Shown: positions 1-7,286, counted from the stretch's first letter. The stretch is DNA of 11,625 bases from an uncultured bacterium (GCA_905215465.1 CAJMPT010000048.1:1-11625), one strand, 5' to 3'. Notes: generated by a model from the sequence alone, not told the origin. Program-made: numbers and translations.

Positions 1-942
1 CTCATGGGCTTCTCGCTGTGCACGGAGTTCTGGCAGCTCTGCCTGTGGGCAGTGCCGTACGGTCTCGGCGCCGGTGCTATCGATGCCGCGCTCAACAGCT
101 ACGTTGCCATTCATTACGCCTCTCGTCACATGAGCTGGCTGCACTGCATGTGGGGCGTCGGCGCCAGTGTCGGTCCCATGATCGTCGCTCGCTGCCTGGT
201 TGGCTCCACGTGGAACGTTGGCTTCAGGGTCCTGGGCGTGATCCAGCTGGTCATTGCCGCGGTGGTCACTGCCTCCCTACCGTTTTGGAACCGTGTCGGC
301 GAGAAGTTCGGCGAGAAGTCCGCTGGTCGCGCTGCCTCCGACGAGGACGTTAGGCCCTCGGACGCCTCCCGCCGCGAGCTGCTGCGCGTTCCTGGCGTCC
401 GCGAGTGTCTGATCTGTTTCTTCTGCTACTGCGCCTTCGAGAGCACCTGCGGCGCCTGGGCTGCGAGCTACTGCACCCTCGCGCGCGGCGTCTCCGCAGG
501 CGATGCGGCCGCCTGGGCGGCCCTCTTCTACGCGGGTATCACCGCCGGCCGCGCCGTCTCGGGCTTTCTGACCATGCGCCTCAAGGACGGCCAGCTCATC
601 CGCCTGGGCCAGGCGCTCATCGCCGTGGGCCTGGTCCTGCTGCTGGCTCCGCTTCCCAACGCGGCCGCCATGGTGGGGCTCGTGGTCTGCGGCTTGGGCT
701 GCGCGCCCATCTACCCGAGCATCATCCATTCCACGCCCGAGAACTTCGGGGCGGCAAACGCGCTTGCCCTCACAGGCCTCCAGATGGCGTTTGCCTACGT
801 GGGCTCTCTGGTGATGTCACCCCTCTTCGGCGTGCTGGCCGAGGGTGTCTCTCCCGCGATCTATCCCTTCTACCTGGCCGCACTTCTCGCCGTCATGGCA
901 CTCATGGCCGAGGCCGTGAACCGCGCCTGCCGCCCTGCGTGA
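1..942 (+). CDS. MFS transporter, C-terminal part (5' end outside window)
   Basis: The reading frame is open from the first base and ends at TGA 940-942, giving 313 residues. The start lies upstream of the window, so the ATG at position 4 is probably internal. The protein is strongly hydrophobic, with about nine or ten membrane segments. A basic/acidic loop near residues 95-125 (GEKFGEKSAGR...) looks like the cytoplasmic loop between the two six-helix halves of a major facilitator. The motif GAGAIDAALNSYVA followed by MSWLHCMWGVGASVGP resembles MFS members related to the FucP/sugar permease branch, with small residues packing the helices. About two N-terminal helices are missing. The substrate cannot be read from the sequence. 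No clear terminator separates it from the next gene, 71 bp downstream, which has its own candidate -10 element. Confidence 0.85.
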   Translation, partial: LMGFSLCTEFWQLCLWAVPYGLGAGAIDAALNSYVAIHYASRHMSWLHCMWGVGASVGPMIVARCLVGSTWNVGFRVLGVIQLVIAAVVTASLPFWNRVGEKFGEKSAGRAASDEDVRPSDASRRELLRVPGVRECLICFFCYCAFESTCGAWAASYCTLARGVSAGDAAAWAALFYAGITAGRAVSGFLTMRLKDGQLIRLGQALIAVGLVLLLAPLPNAAAMVGLVVCGLGCAPIYPSIIHSTPENFGAANALALTGLQMAFAYVGSLVMSPLFGVLAEGVSPAIYPFYLAALLAVMALMAEAVNRACRPA

Positions 943-974
943 CAATTGCCCCGTCCCCGCCGCTATGCCGCGGG

Positions 975-980
975 TATGAT
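975..980 (+). promoter_or_regulatory. Candidate -10 element for the 154-aa hypothetical gene
   Basis: TATGAT matches the sigma-70-type -10 hexamer at five of six positions and lies 33 bp before the chosen ATG at 1014. No convincing -35 hexamer is seen at normal spacing: TTGCCC at 946-951 would need a 23-bp spacer. This is a weak call from the hexamer and its position. Confidence 0.35.
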
Positions 981-1013
981 GGGACGCATAAGACCGATGA
1001 CCGAGGGGTACGC

Positions 1014-1478
1014 ATGACTGCTGATTCCAACGGCGCCGAGCTTCGCGAGGGCGTCTCCGCAAAGACCGACGAGCTTGCCAGCCAGCTTCTGGGCAAGGCT
1101 CTGGACGTCCTCGCCGTTGGCGAGGAGCTTGACGTGCTCTTGGCCGTCCAGGACGAGGCCGGCACCGTCGCGAGCTACGAGTTTGCCGACGACGGCCCCG
1201 AGGAGTGCCTCGAGGGCGCCCACAGGCGCGTGGGCGAGCTGGCTCGCGATCACGGGGACCCCCGCGCCCACCTGGGCGAGCCCCTGCGCTACGCCCTTGC
1301 CTACCGCGGAGCCGTCGCAGATGAGAAGGGCGCCTACCAGGACGCCGTCCTGCTGGAGTTTGGCGAGCGCGGCTGGCGCAGCTACTCTGCGTTCTCGCTG
1401 GTCGAGGTCACCGGCGACGAGGACACCTTCGGCTGGACGGAGCCCCAGCCGGCAGGCGAGCTTGACCCGCTGCTGTAG
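1014..1478 (+). CDS. Hypothetical acidic protein, 154 aa
   Basis: I do not recognise this family. The frame is open from far upstream, but the ATG at 1014 follows a good ribosome binding site (GAGGGG at 1003-1008, 5-bp spacer), so I start there. The product has 154 residues, is acidic, and has no signal peptide or membrane segment. Residues 15-50 look helical then strand-like (TDELASQLLGKALDVLAVGEELDVLLAVQDE). Residues 92-132 are rich in aromatic and small residues (YALAYRGAVADEKGAYQDAVLLEF, then WRSYSAFSLVEV), suggesting a beta-rich domain. The end is Pro/Glu-rich (FGWTEPQPAGELDPLL). Codon use matches the neighbouring housekeeping genes, so I see no sign of transfer. It lies 99 bp upstream of typA on the same strand, but typA appears to have its own promoter, so a shared role is not implied. 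Confidence 0.7.
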   Translation: MTADSNGAELREGVSAKTDELASQLLGKALDVLAVGEELDVLLAVQDEAGTVASYEFADDGPEECLEGAHRRVGELARDHGDPRAHLGEPLRYALAYRGAVADEKGAYQDAVLLEFGERGWRSYSAFSLVEVTGDEDTFGWTEPQPAGELDPLL

Positions 1479-1525
1479 AACACGTGACAGCACCGCCTGG
1501 CACGTTCTTCTCGCCGCTCGCGCTG

Positions 1526-1531
1526 TATAAT
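1526..1531 (+). promoter_or_regulatory. Candidate typA promoter (-10)
   Basis: A perfect TATAAT preceded directly by TG lies 46 bp before the typA ATG. A start point near 1538 would give a leader of about 40 nt. No clear -35 is seen (the region around 1503-1510 reads CGTTCTTC). The call rests on the perfect hexamer and its location in the gap between the hypothetical gene and typA. Confidence 0.55.
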
Positions 1532-1577
1532 TCTCCAGTTGCCGAAAACTGAGGCAGAGACCAAGCGAGAGGGACAT

Positions 1578-3416
<1,839 letters not shown>

Positions 3417-3424
3417 CGAGAAGC

Positions 3425-3555
3425 GCTTGTCGGTGGGGGGCCGCATAGATAGGTTGCCTGCTCAGACATACTCGGAGACCCCTGTCCCAACTTCGTCGGG
3501 ATAGGGGCCTCCTGCGTAACTCGCATTCAACCTATCTATGCGGCCACCGGCAAGC
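3425..3555. repeat. 131-nt long inverted repeat with branched interior
   Basis: The outer arms are 3425-3436 plus 3441-3456 (left) and 3528-3555 (right). They pair over 28 bp: CCGCATAGATAGGTTG against CAACCTATCTATGCGG is perfect, and GCTTGTCGGTGG against CCACCGGCAAGC has one G-T wobble. The only interruption is four extra Gs on the left. Inside is a second hairpin, 3474-3488 with 3498-3512, with 13 Watson-Crick pairs, one wobble and one A-C mismatch around a 9-nt loop (AACTTCGTC). A small TGCG/CGCA hairpin may form at 3513-3525. The element fills the gap between the convergent typA and TRIC genes, and neither strand has a T-run after the stem. It could be a MITE-like repeat, a structured RNA, or a U-tract-free bidirectional terminator. 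No target-site duplication is obvious. The pairing is seen directly; the role is unknown. Confidence 0.85.
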
Positions 3556-3572
3556 CATGGCTCGTGGGATGC

Positions 3573-4295
3573 CTATTTGTCTTTGCGGCGTTGGTGGGCG
3601 CGGGTGACGTGGGCGGTTCTCGCCAGGCGCTTGAGCTGGGGAGCGAGGTTGACGTCTACGGGAGTGGTGGCGCCCACGGAGAGGGACCAGCGGCGCAGGC
3701 CCACGGTGACGGCCATGAGCAGGAGCGCGGCCAGGTACTTGTTGGCTCCTAGGAACATGACCAGCACGTAGTAGGTGGTGCTCCCCACCACGGCGCAGAC
3801 CGCATAGAAGTTGCTGGGTTTGAAGATGCGGGGCACGTCTCCCAGAAAGACGTCTCGCAGCATGCCGCCACCGACGCCGGTCAGCGTGCCCATCAGTACG
3901 GCCGAGATGGGGAGAAGACCATGCACGATGGCCTTATCCGTGCCTCCGAGGGCAAAGAGGCCGACGGAGATGATGTCCACCCACTCGATGAGGCCCGGGA
4001 TGCGGGCAAAGGGCCCGGGGAAGAAAAACGCCACGAGGCCGATGAAGATGGCTGCTGGGATGGCGTAGGGGTTGTCGAGCATGTAGACGCTGCCGCACTG
4101 CATGGCCATGTCGCGGATGAGGCCGCCGCCCAGGCCGCAGAGCATGGACAGGCCGATGAAGCCGATGGGGTCGAGCTTGCGCTCGCGGGCAACGAGCGCT
4201 CCGGTCAGGCCGCCGACGGCGACGGAGGCGAGGTCAAGCCAGGCGGGCAGTGACACGGCAACGTTGGGGCTGAGGTATTCAAAGAAGTCTGGCAC
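3573..4295 (-). CDS. Trimeric intracellular cation (TRIC) channel family / UPF0126 membrane protein
   Basis: The product (240 aa) has about seven membrane helices built from two similar halves. Each half carries the family's Gly-rich signature: GLGGGLIRD (residues 54-62) and GVGGGMLRD (140-148), with GGTDKA at 117-122. Family members form trimeric, mainly K+-selective channels in the cytoplasmic membrane; E. coli YadS and YicG relatives have also been linked to glycine uptake, so the substrate is open. The tail (residues 215-240) is basic and probably cytoplasmic. I start at GTG 4293-4295 because GGAG lies 6 nt upstream (plus-strand CTCC at 4302-4305) and the length fits the family. An in-frame ATG at 4344-4346 adds 17 residues but lacks a good ribosome binding site. 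The longer open frame runs into the tRNA gene and is not credible. The gene converges with typA and is divergent from the tRNA genes. Confidence 0.88.
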   Translation of the reverse strand: MPDFFEYLSPNVAVSLPAWLDLASVAVGGLTGALVARERKLDPIGFIGLSMLCGLGGGLIRDMAMQCGSVYMLDNPYAIPAAIFIGLVAFFFPGPFARIPGLIEWVDIISVGLFALGGTDKAIVHGLLPISAVLMGTLTGVGGGMLRDVFLGDVPRIFKPSNFYAVCAVVGSTTYYVLVMFLGANKYLAALLLMAVTVGLRRWSLSVGATTPVDVNLAPQLKRLARTAHVTRAHQRRKDK

Positions 4296-4385
4296 GGGTT
4301 TCTCCACAAGGCGCGTGGCGGATGATGCTCGTCCATTGTGGCCCATCGCCGGCCTAGCAAAGAAAAAAAGAAGGCAGATTGGTTC

Positions 4386-4415
4386 TTTACAAAGGCAAAC
4401 GGTTTCTAGTAGACT
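4386..4415 (+). promoter_or_regulatory. Promoter for the tRNA-Ser genes
   Basis: TTTACA (4386-4391, five of six to the -35 consensus) and TAGACT (4410-4415, four of six to the -10 consensus) are separated by 18 bp. The predicted start near 4422 is about 12 nt before the first tRNA. This is the only plausible promoter seen for the tRNA pair. Confidence 0.6.
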
Positions 4416-4433
4416 AATCAACGCACCAGACAT

Positions 4434-4524
4434 GGAGAGTTGTCCGAGTGGCCGAAGGAGCACGATTGGAAATCGTGTATACGCCTAAAGCGTATCCTGG
4501 GTTCAAATCCCAGACTCTCCGCCA
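4434..4524 (+). tRNA. tRNA-Ser, anticodon GGA
   Basis: The acceptor arm GGAGAGT pairs with ACTCTCC, followed by discriminator G4521 and an encoded CCA (4522-4524). The anticodon stem CACGA/TCGTG encloses the loop TTGGAAA, so the anticodon is GGA, which reads UCU and UCC. A long variable arm (TATACGC with a CTAA loop, then GCGTAT) is the mark of a class II serine tRNA. The T arm carries GGTTCAAATCC. It is first in a two-gene serine tRNA cluster and is followed 10 nt later by a terminator-like hairpin. Confidence 0.96.
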
Positions 4525-4533
4525 GTAAATTCT

Positions 4534-4557
4534 CGGGCGCCCAAGGGCGCCCGTTTT
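4534..4557 (+). terminator. Terminator-like hairpin between the two tRNA-Ser genes
   Basis: CGGGCGCCC and GGGCGCCCG are perfectly complementary 9-mers separated by AA (in practice about 7 bp with a 6-nt loop), followed by TTTT. This looks like a rho-independent terminator, but the T-run is short and the second tRNA begins only 7 nt later. It may be leaky, or it may be a processing signal. Confidence 0.65.
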
Positions 4558-4564
4558 GCTAACT

Positions 4565-4655
4565 GGAGGGATGGCAGAGCGGCTGAATGCGGCGGTCTCG
4601 AAAACCGTTTAGCTCCTCTGGAGCTACGAGGGTTCAAATCCCTCTCCCTCCGCCA
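4565..4655 (+). tRNA. tRNA-Ser, anticodon CGA
   Basis: The acceptor arm GGAGGGA pairs with TCCCTCC, followed by discriminator G4652 and an encoded CCA (4653-4655). The anticodon loop CTCGAAA gives anticodon CGA, reading UCG, a common serine codon at this GC content. The long variable arm TAGCTCC/GGAGCTA and the T arm GGGTTCAAATCCC confirm a class II serine tRNA. No promoter is visible in the 40 nt separating it from the upstream tRNA, so transcription probably depends on read-through. Confidence 0.96.
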
Positions 4656-4663
4656 GAAAGACC

Positions 4664-4693
4664 AACCGGTCCGCACACGCGGGCCGGTTTTTT
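4664..4693 (+). terminator. Rho-independent terminator after the tRNA-Ser pair
   Basis: ACCGGTCCGC (4665-4674) pairs with GCGGGCCGGT (4679-4688) with one T-G wobble around an ACAC loop. A run of six Ts follows at 4688-4693. This is a textbook intrinsic terminator. Confidence 0.9.
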
Positions 4694-4697
4694 GTTA

Positions 4698-4733
4698 CCC
4701 CGGGAGTTGCACCCCGGGGCCAGAAGATGCAAC
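4698..4733 (+). promoter_or_regulatory. Two competing hairpins upstream of the DUF4013 gene
   Basis: CCCCGGG (4698-4704) can pair with CCCGGGG (4713-4719). GTTGCA (4706-4711), which lies in that loop, can pair with TGCAAC (4728-4733). The two helices exclude each other. If transcription starts upstream, this could be a switch-like leader about 80 nt before the ATG at 4812. No convincing promoter was found, and no riboswitch class is recognised. A weak alternative promoter, TTGAAC at 4761-4766 with a poor -10 near 4786, would place the hairpins outside the transcript. Confidence 0.3.
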
Positions 4734-4811
4734 CATTGAGCTGTTTGGGTATCAAACCGATTGAACGCCTAAGACGTGTCGTCCGCTATGGCAACGACGA
4801 AGGGAGAAGAT

Positions 4812-6029
4812 ATGGCTACGTCCGAGCTTGCCACCGGCGGTGGCTTTGAGAGGGGCAGGTACTTCTCGCGTTCCTGGTCCCTGCTTACGCGCGAGAAGGG
4901 CTGGTGGAAGCCCGTGGCGGTGGCTTCCGCCGCAAACCTGGTGCCCGTGGCGGGTCCTCTGGGCACGCTGGGTTACAGGTTGGAGTGGGCGCGCCTTGTT
5001 GCTTGGGGCGCCGACGTTGCCCCCAAGCGCCATGACGTCCGCGTGGGCGGATGCATCGCGAGCGGCTGGCGCGCTTTCTTGGTGCTGCTGGTCTGGGGCG
5101 TGGTCATGAGCATCATCGGTGCCGTCTGCGGCGCCCTTCCGCTGATTGGTGGCCTGCTGGGAACGCTGTGGACCCTCTGCAGCCTCTACCTGTCCATGGT
5201 CAACCGCGTGGCCACCCTGCGCGCGACCATCTACCAGAAGGCGGGCGCGGGCTTCTCGTGGAAGAACCTGGTGGAGCTTGGGCGCCGTGACCCGAGCGGC
5301 CTGCTCGGCATCCTTGGCTGGGAGGTCCTGTGCTACCTGGTGCTGTCCATCGTCGCGGGTCTGGTGCTTTCGGTGACCGCGATTGGCGCCCTGCCGCGCA
5401 TCCTTTCGCTGGTTAGCGACCTCGGCTATTACGGCGGCAGCCTCCATGGCTACGGGTATGGCTACACCGACTACTACACCGCCCAGATTGTCTTTGAGCT
5501 GCTTGCGTACGTCCTCTCTGCCTTTGGCCCCACGCTGATTGTGCTTGGTCTTCTGAGCCTGTTCTTCCACATGGGCATCAGCATGGTGTCCTACGGCGCC
5601 CTTGGCCTGTGGATTCGTCAGTTTGACGTCCCCAACTGGGGTCGCAGCGAGGAACCCCTGCCTCCGACCGCCTTTGGCGGAGAGGGCGTGACGGCGGCGG
5701 CTGCGCCCGTGGCGCCCGTGGCGCCGACGGCCTCGGCAGCTCCGACGACTCCCGTGGTGCCGGCGGCCTCGGCAGCTCCGACGACTCCCGTGGCGCTGGC
5801 GGCTCCTGCCGCGCCGAGCGCTCCCGCGCCCGCTGCGCCTGCCGCACCCGTGGCCCCGGCGACTCCTGCCGCGCCTGCGCCCAGCACTCCGGCTGCCGAG
5901 CCCGAGTACGCGCCAGATGGCTCCGAGGTCATCGAGGTTGAGTCTGTTGCCAAGGCTCCCTCCCAGCAGGACGTTTCTGCTGGTGATGGGGTTGCCGACG
6001 GAAATTCCGACGCTGCCGTGCAAGAATAG
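4812..6029 (+). CDS. DUF4013-type membrane protein with Ala/Pro-rich tail
   Basis: The 405-residue product has a membrane domain followed by a long disordered tail. The N-terminal part (FERGRYFSRSWSLLTREKGWWKP, then NLVPVAGPLGTLGYRLEWARLVAWG) resembles DUF4013 proteins, whose function is unknown. Hydrophobic segments lie near residues 35-57, 88-107, 107-128, 164-190, 226-250 and 252-268. A Tyr/Gly-rich loop sits at 206-222. Residues 295-363 are almost only Ala, Pro, Thr, Val and Ser, and the end is acidic (YAPDGSEVIEVESV). Start ATG 4812 follows AAGGGAG (4800-4806) with a 5-nt spacer; the in-frame ATG at 4788 has no such site. It stands alone between the tRNA terminator and its own terminator. 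The DUF4013 assignment is from motif memory and is moderately sure. Confidence 0.8.
   Translation: MATSELATGGGFERGRYFSRSWSLLTREKGWWKPVAVASAANLVPVAGPLGTLGYRLEWARLVAWGADVAPKRHDVRVGGCIASGWRAFLVLLVWGVVMSIIGAVCGALPLIGGLLGTLWTLCSLYLSMVNRVATLRATIYQKAGAGFSWKNLVELGRRDPSGLLGILGWEVLCYLVLSIVAGLVLSVTAIGALPRILSLVSDLGYYGGSLHGYGYGYTDYYTAQIVFELLAYVLSAFGPTLIVLGLLSLFFHMGISMVSYGALGLWIRQFDVPNWGRSEEPLPPTAFGGEGVTAAAAPVAPVAPTASAAPTTPVVPAASAAPTTPVALAAPAAPSAPAPAAPAAPVAPATPAAPAPSTPAAEPEYAPDGSEVIEVESVAKAPSQQDVSAGDGVADGNSDAAVQE
5728..5793 (+). repeat. Tandem 36-bp repeat in the Ala/Pro tail
   Basis: The 30-mer beginning CGGCCTCGGCAGCTCC occurs at 5728-5757 and again, identical, at 5764-5793: a 36-bp period encoding twelve residues (SAAPTTPV in both copies). 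It lies in the low-complexity tail of the DUF4013 protein. Identity at synonymous positions implies a recent duplication. Confidence 0.9.
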
Positions 6030-6052
6030 ACACGCACTTCTCGACTGATGGA

Positions 6053-6087
6053 GGGGGCGACCCGCAAGGCGACGGGCCGCCCCCTTT
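6053..6087 (+). terminator. Terminator of the DUF4013 gene
   Basis: GGGGGCG (6053-6059) pairs with CGCCCCC (6078-6084), with an inner CCCG/CGGG pairing, followed by TTT and then GCTTT. It lies 23 bp after the stop codon. The T-run is short, but the stem is very stable. Confidence 0.75.
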
Positions 6088-6142
6088 GCTTTGGCAAAAC
6101 CGCAGGATTCGCCTGTACCGCGGCGGCGGGTTGTGACGGGGA

Positions 6143-6151
6143 TGTGGATAA
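6143..6151 (-). promoter_or_regulatory. Consensus DnaA box
   Basis: TGTGGATAA on the plus strand is the exact complement of the consensus DnaA box TTATCCACA. It is a single site, not a cluster, in the gap upstream of rpsF. A 9-mer can occur by chance, though less often in GC-rich DNA. The placement upstream of an operon carrying ssb makes DnaA control plausible but unproven. Confidence 0.4.
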
Positions 6152-6212
6152 TTCTGGTCCCAAAAATGCGGCGCAAGTTACGTGCAAGCGCTTCTTCATG
6201 GGGAGAAGCGAT

Positions 6213-6232
6213 TTGCGGTACGCGTACTGCAA
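6213..6232. promoter_or_regulatory. 20-bp near-perfect palindrome, possible operator
   Basis: TTGCGGTACGCGTACTGCAA equals its own reverse complement except for one symmetric position pair (G against T). It lies about 130 bp before the rpsF -10 element and is not followed by a T-run, so it looks more like a dimeric regulator site than a terminator. The cognate protein is unknown. Confidence 0.4.
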
Positions 6233-6361
6233 GCTGCGGGAACGTTTGCTGTCCGTTGGCTCTGCTAGGGTGGCCCGCAAAGAGGGAAGGCTGCGTGGAA
6301 GGGTCGGACAAAGGTGTTTAGTAGGCAAAACGTGGATTTGCAAGGTACTTGGCAAGTCCTG

Positions 6362-6370
6362 TGCTAACAT
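6362..6370 (+). promoter_or_regulatory. Candidate extended -10 promoter of the rpsF operon
   Basis: TGC followed by TAACAT (6365-6370) fits an extended -10 element, with a predicted start near 6377 and a leader of about 66 nt. TTGCAA at 6338-6343 is a possible -35, but the spacer would be 21 bp. The dyad ACTTGGCAAGT (6347-6357) overlaps the spacer and could be an operator. Confidence 0.45.
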
Positions 6371-6376
6371 CTACCG

Positions 6377-6418
6377 CCGAACCTTTCCTGCTTCGGGTGC
6401 ACCTTCACTTCCCGAAGC
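6377..6418 (+). promoter_or_regulatory. rpsF leader hairpin, candidate S6:S18 autoregulatory element
   Basis: GCTTCGGG (6390-6397) pairs perfectly with CCCGAAGC (6411-6418) around a 13-nt loop that contains CACC. The TTCGG of its left arm could instead pair with CCGAA at 6377-6381, giving a competing hairpin. In many bacteria the rpsF leader is bound by the S6:S18 complex through a CCG-containing structure, which shuts down translation. The position fits that system, and CCG triplets are present at 6374-6379. I could not confirm the full consensus fold, so the class assignment is inference. Confidence 0.4.
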
Positions 6419-6442
6419 CATTAGCCCAGAGGAGGTGACCAC

Positions 6443-6736
6443 ATGAAGGCTTATGAACTGCTGTTCTTCGTCGCTCCCAACGCTGACGAGGAGACCCGCG
6501 CTGGTGTTATGAAGCGCATCGACGTTGCTATCACCGCCGAGGGCGGCGTCGTCGATTCCGTCGAGGATTGGGGCAAGCGCAAGCTCGCTTTTGAGATCGA
6601 CGACCTCACCGAGGGTGACTACACCCTCATCAACTTCCACGCAGACCCCCAGCAGATCGCCGAGCTCGACCGAGTTCTGCGCATCAACGACGCTGTTAAG
6701 CGCCACATGGTCGTGTGCCGTTCCGACAGGGACTAA
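6443..6736 (+). CDS. rpsF: Small ribosomal subunit protein bS6
   Basis: bS6 binds the central domain of 16S rRNA as a heterodimer with bS18, whose gene lies two genes downstream. The 97-residue product has the family pattern: MKAYELLFFVAPNADEE at the N-terminus, VEDWGKRKLAFEID (residues 40-53), and the C-terminal helix and strand ELDRVLRINDAVKRHMVV (74-91). It lacks the long acidic or Glu-repeat tail seen in E. coli. The ATG follows a near-ideal ribosome binding site, AGAGGAGGTGA at 6428-6438. It is first in the rpsF-ssb-rpsR-DUF2232-rplI operon, 45 bp before ssb. Confidence 0.97.
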   Translation: MKAYELLFFVAPNADEETRAGVMKRIDVAITAEGGVVDSVEDWGKRKLAFEIDDLTEGDYTLINFHADPQQIAELDRVLRINDAVKRHMVVCRSDRD

Positions 6737-6745
6737 GCATGGAAG

Positions 6746-6764
6746 CGCGGGGCACGTCCCCGCG
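6746..6764 (+). other. Hairpin in the rpsF-ssb gap
   Basis: CGCGGGG (6746-6752) pairs perfectly with CCCCGCG (6758-6764) around CACGT. No T-run follows, so it is not an intrinsic terminator. It sits directly against the ssb ribosome binding site (GAGAGAGG, 6764-6771) and may affect ssb translation or mRNA processing. Confidence 0.6.
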
Positions 6765-6781
6765 AGAGAGGCAGTAAAAAG

Positions 6782-7279
6782 ATGAGCATCAACAGGGTTA
6801 ACATTTCCGGCAACCTCACGCGTGACCCGGAGCTGCGCGCCACGGGCAGTGGCATGCAGATCCTTCGCTTTGGCGTTGCCGTCAACGACCGTGCGAGGAA
6901 CCAGCAGACCGGCGAGTGGGAGGACCGTCCCAACTTCGTCGACTGCGTCGTCTTCGGCAACCGTGCCGATGCCCTCTCCCGACTCCTCTCTAAGGGTTCG
7001 AAGGTTGCCATCGAGGGCAAGCTTCGATACAGCTCCTGGGAGACGCAGGACGGCCAGCGCAGAAGCAAGCTGGAGGTCGTGGTCGACGAGGTGGAGTTCC
7101 TCTCCTCGAGGAACCAGGGCGGCGCAGGTGCTCCGGCACCCGCTCCTGCTCAGTATCAGCAGCAGGGTGGCTACCAGCAGGCAGCTCCCTCCTACAACGC
7201 CCCGGCGCCCGCGCCTGCGCAGCGCCCCGTCCAGACCCCGCCCGCGGCGGACGTCTACGACGAGGACATCCCGTTCTAA
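6782..7279 (+). CDS. ssb: Single-stranded DNA-binding protein
   Basis: SSB coats single-stranded DNA at forks and recruits repair and replication proteins through its C-terminal tip. The 165-residue product has the OB-fold domain at about 1-110 (SINRVNISGNLTRDPELRATGSG, FGVAVNDR, WEDRPNFVDCVVFGNRAD, VAIEGKLRYSSWETQDGQRRSKLEVVVDEVEFL). A disordered linker rich in Gln, Pro and Ala (111-155) leads to the acidic tip ending DEDIPF, the canonical partner-binding motif. The start follows GAGAGAGG with a fairly long 10-nt spacer that includes an A-run. Location between rpsF and rpsR is the classical ssb arrangement and suggests a housekeeping rather than plasmid or competence-specific copy. Confidence 0.97.
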   Translation: MSINRVNISGNLTRDPELRATGSGMQILRFGVAVNDRARNQQTGEWEDRPNFVDCVVFGNRADALSRLLSKGSKVAIEGKLRYSSWETQDGQRRSKLEVVVDEVEFLSSRNQGGAGAPAPAPAQYQQQGGYQQAAPSYNAPAPAPAQRPVQTPPAADVYDEDIPF

Positions 7280-7286
7280 TCATTCC

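Larger units (their letters stand above)
6088..6361. other. Long intergenic region upstream of rpsF: palindromes and a DnaA box, no gene
   Basis: No credible gene is seen here; the overlapping open frames lack ribosome binding sites and family resemblance. The region holds several signals: GGCAAAACCGCAGG at 6093-6106, which recurs around the rplI-dnaB gap; a DnaA-box match at 6143-6151; a 7-bp hairpin CGCTTCT/AGAAGCG at 6189-6210; and a 20-bp near-palindrome at 6213-6232. A small dyad, ACTTG-G-CAAGT at 6347-6357, lies just upstream of the rpsF -10 element. Together they suggest a regulated promoter region for the rpsF-rplI operon. Confidence 0.5.

Noticed and set aside
1539..1577. Upstream TTG start for typA adding 13 residues
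   Set aside because: It lies at the predicted transcript start, lacks a binding site, and the ATG at 1578 has one and matches the family's N-terminus.
3425..3555. The inverted repeat as SRP RNA, tmRNA or 6S RNA
   Set aside because: I could not find the signature elements I know: no GGAA-type SRP apical loop with its conserved bulges, no tRNA-like tmRNA ends or tag frame, and no 6S-style long hairpin with a central open bubble.
4296..4463. Longer N-terminus of the TRIC-family gene
   Set aside because: The longest version overlaps tRNA-Ser(GGA) and reads an A-rich stretch as Phe-Phe-Phe. The ATG at 4346 remains possible but has no good ribosome binding site, whereas GTG 4295 does.
4752..6311. 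519-aa minus-strand open frame
   Set aside because: It is antisense to the DUF4013 gene; the Arg/Gly/His-rich stretch mirrors the Ala/Pro repeat. No family resemblance or binding site.
6048..6446. 132-aa plus-strand open frame in the gap before rpsF
   Set aside because: It begins inside the terminator hairpin, runs through the rpsF promoter and binding site, and resembles nothing.
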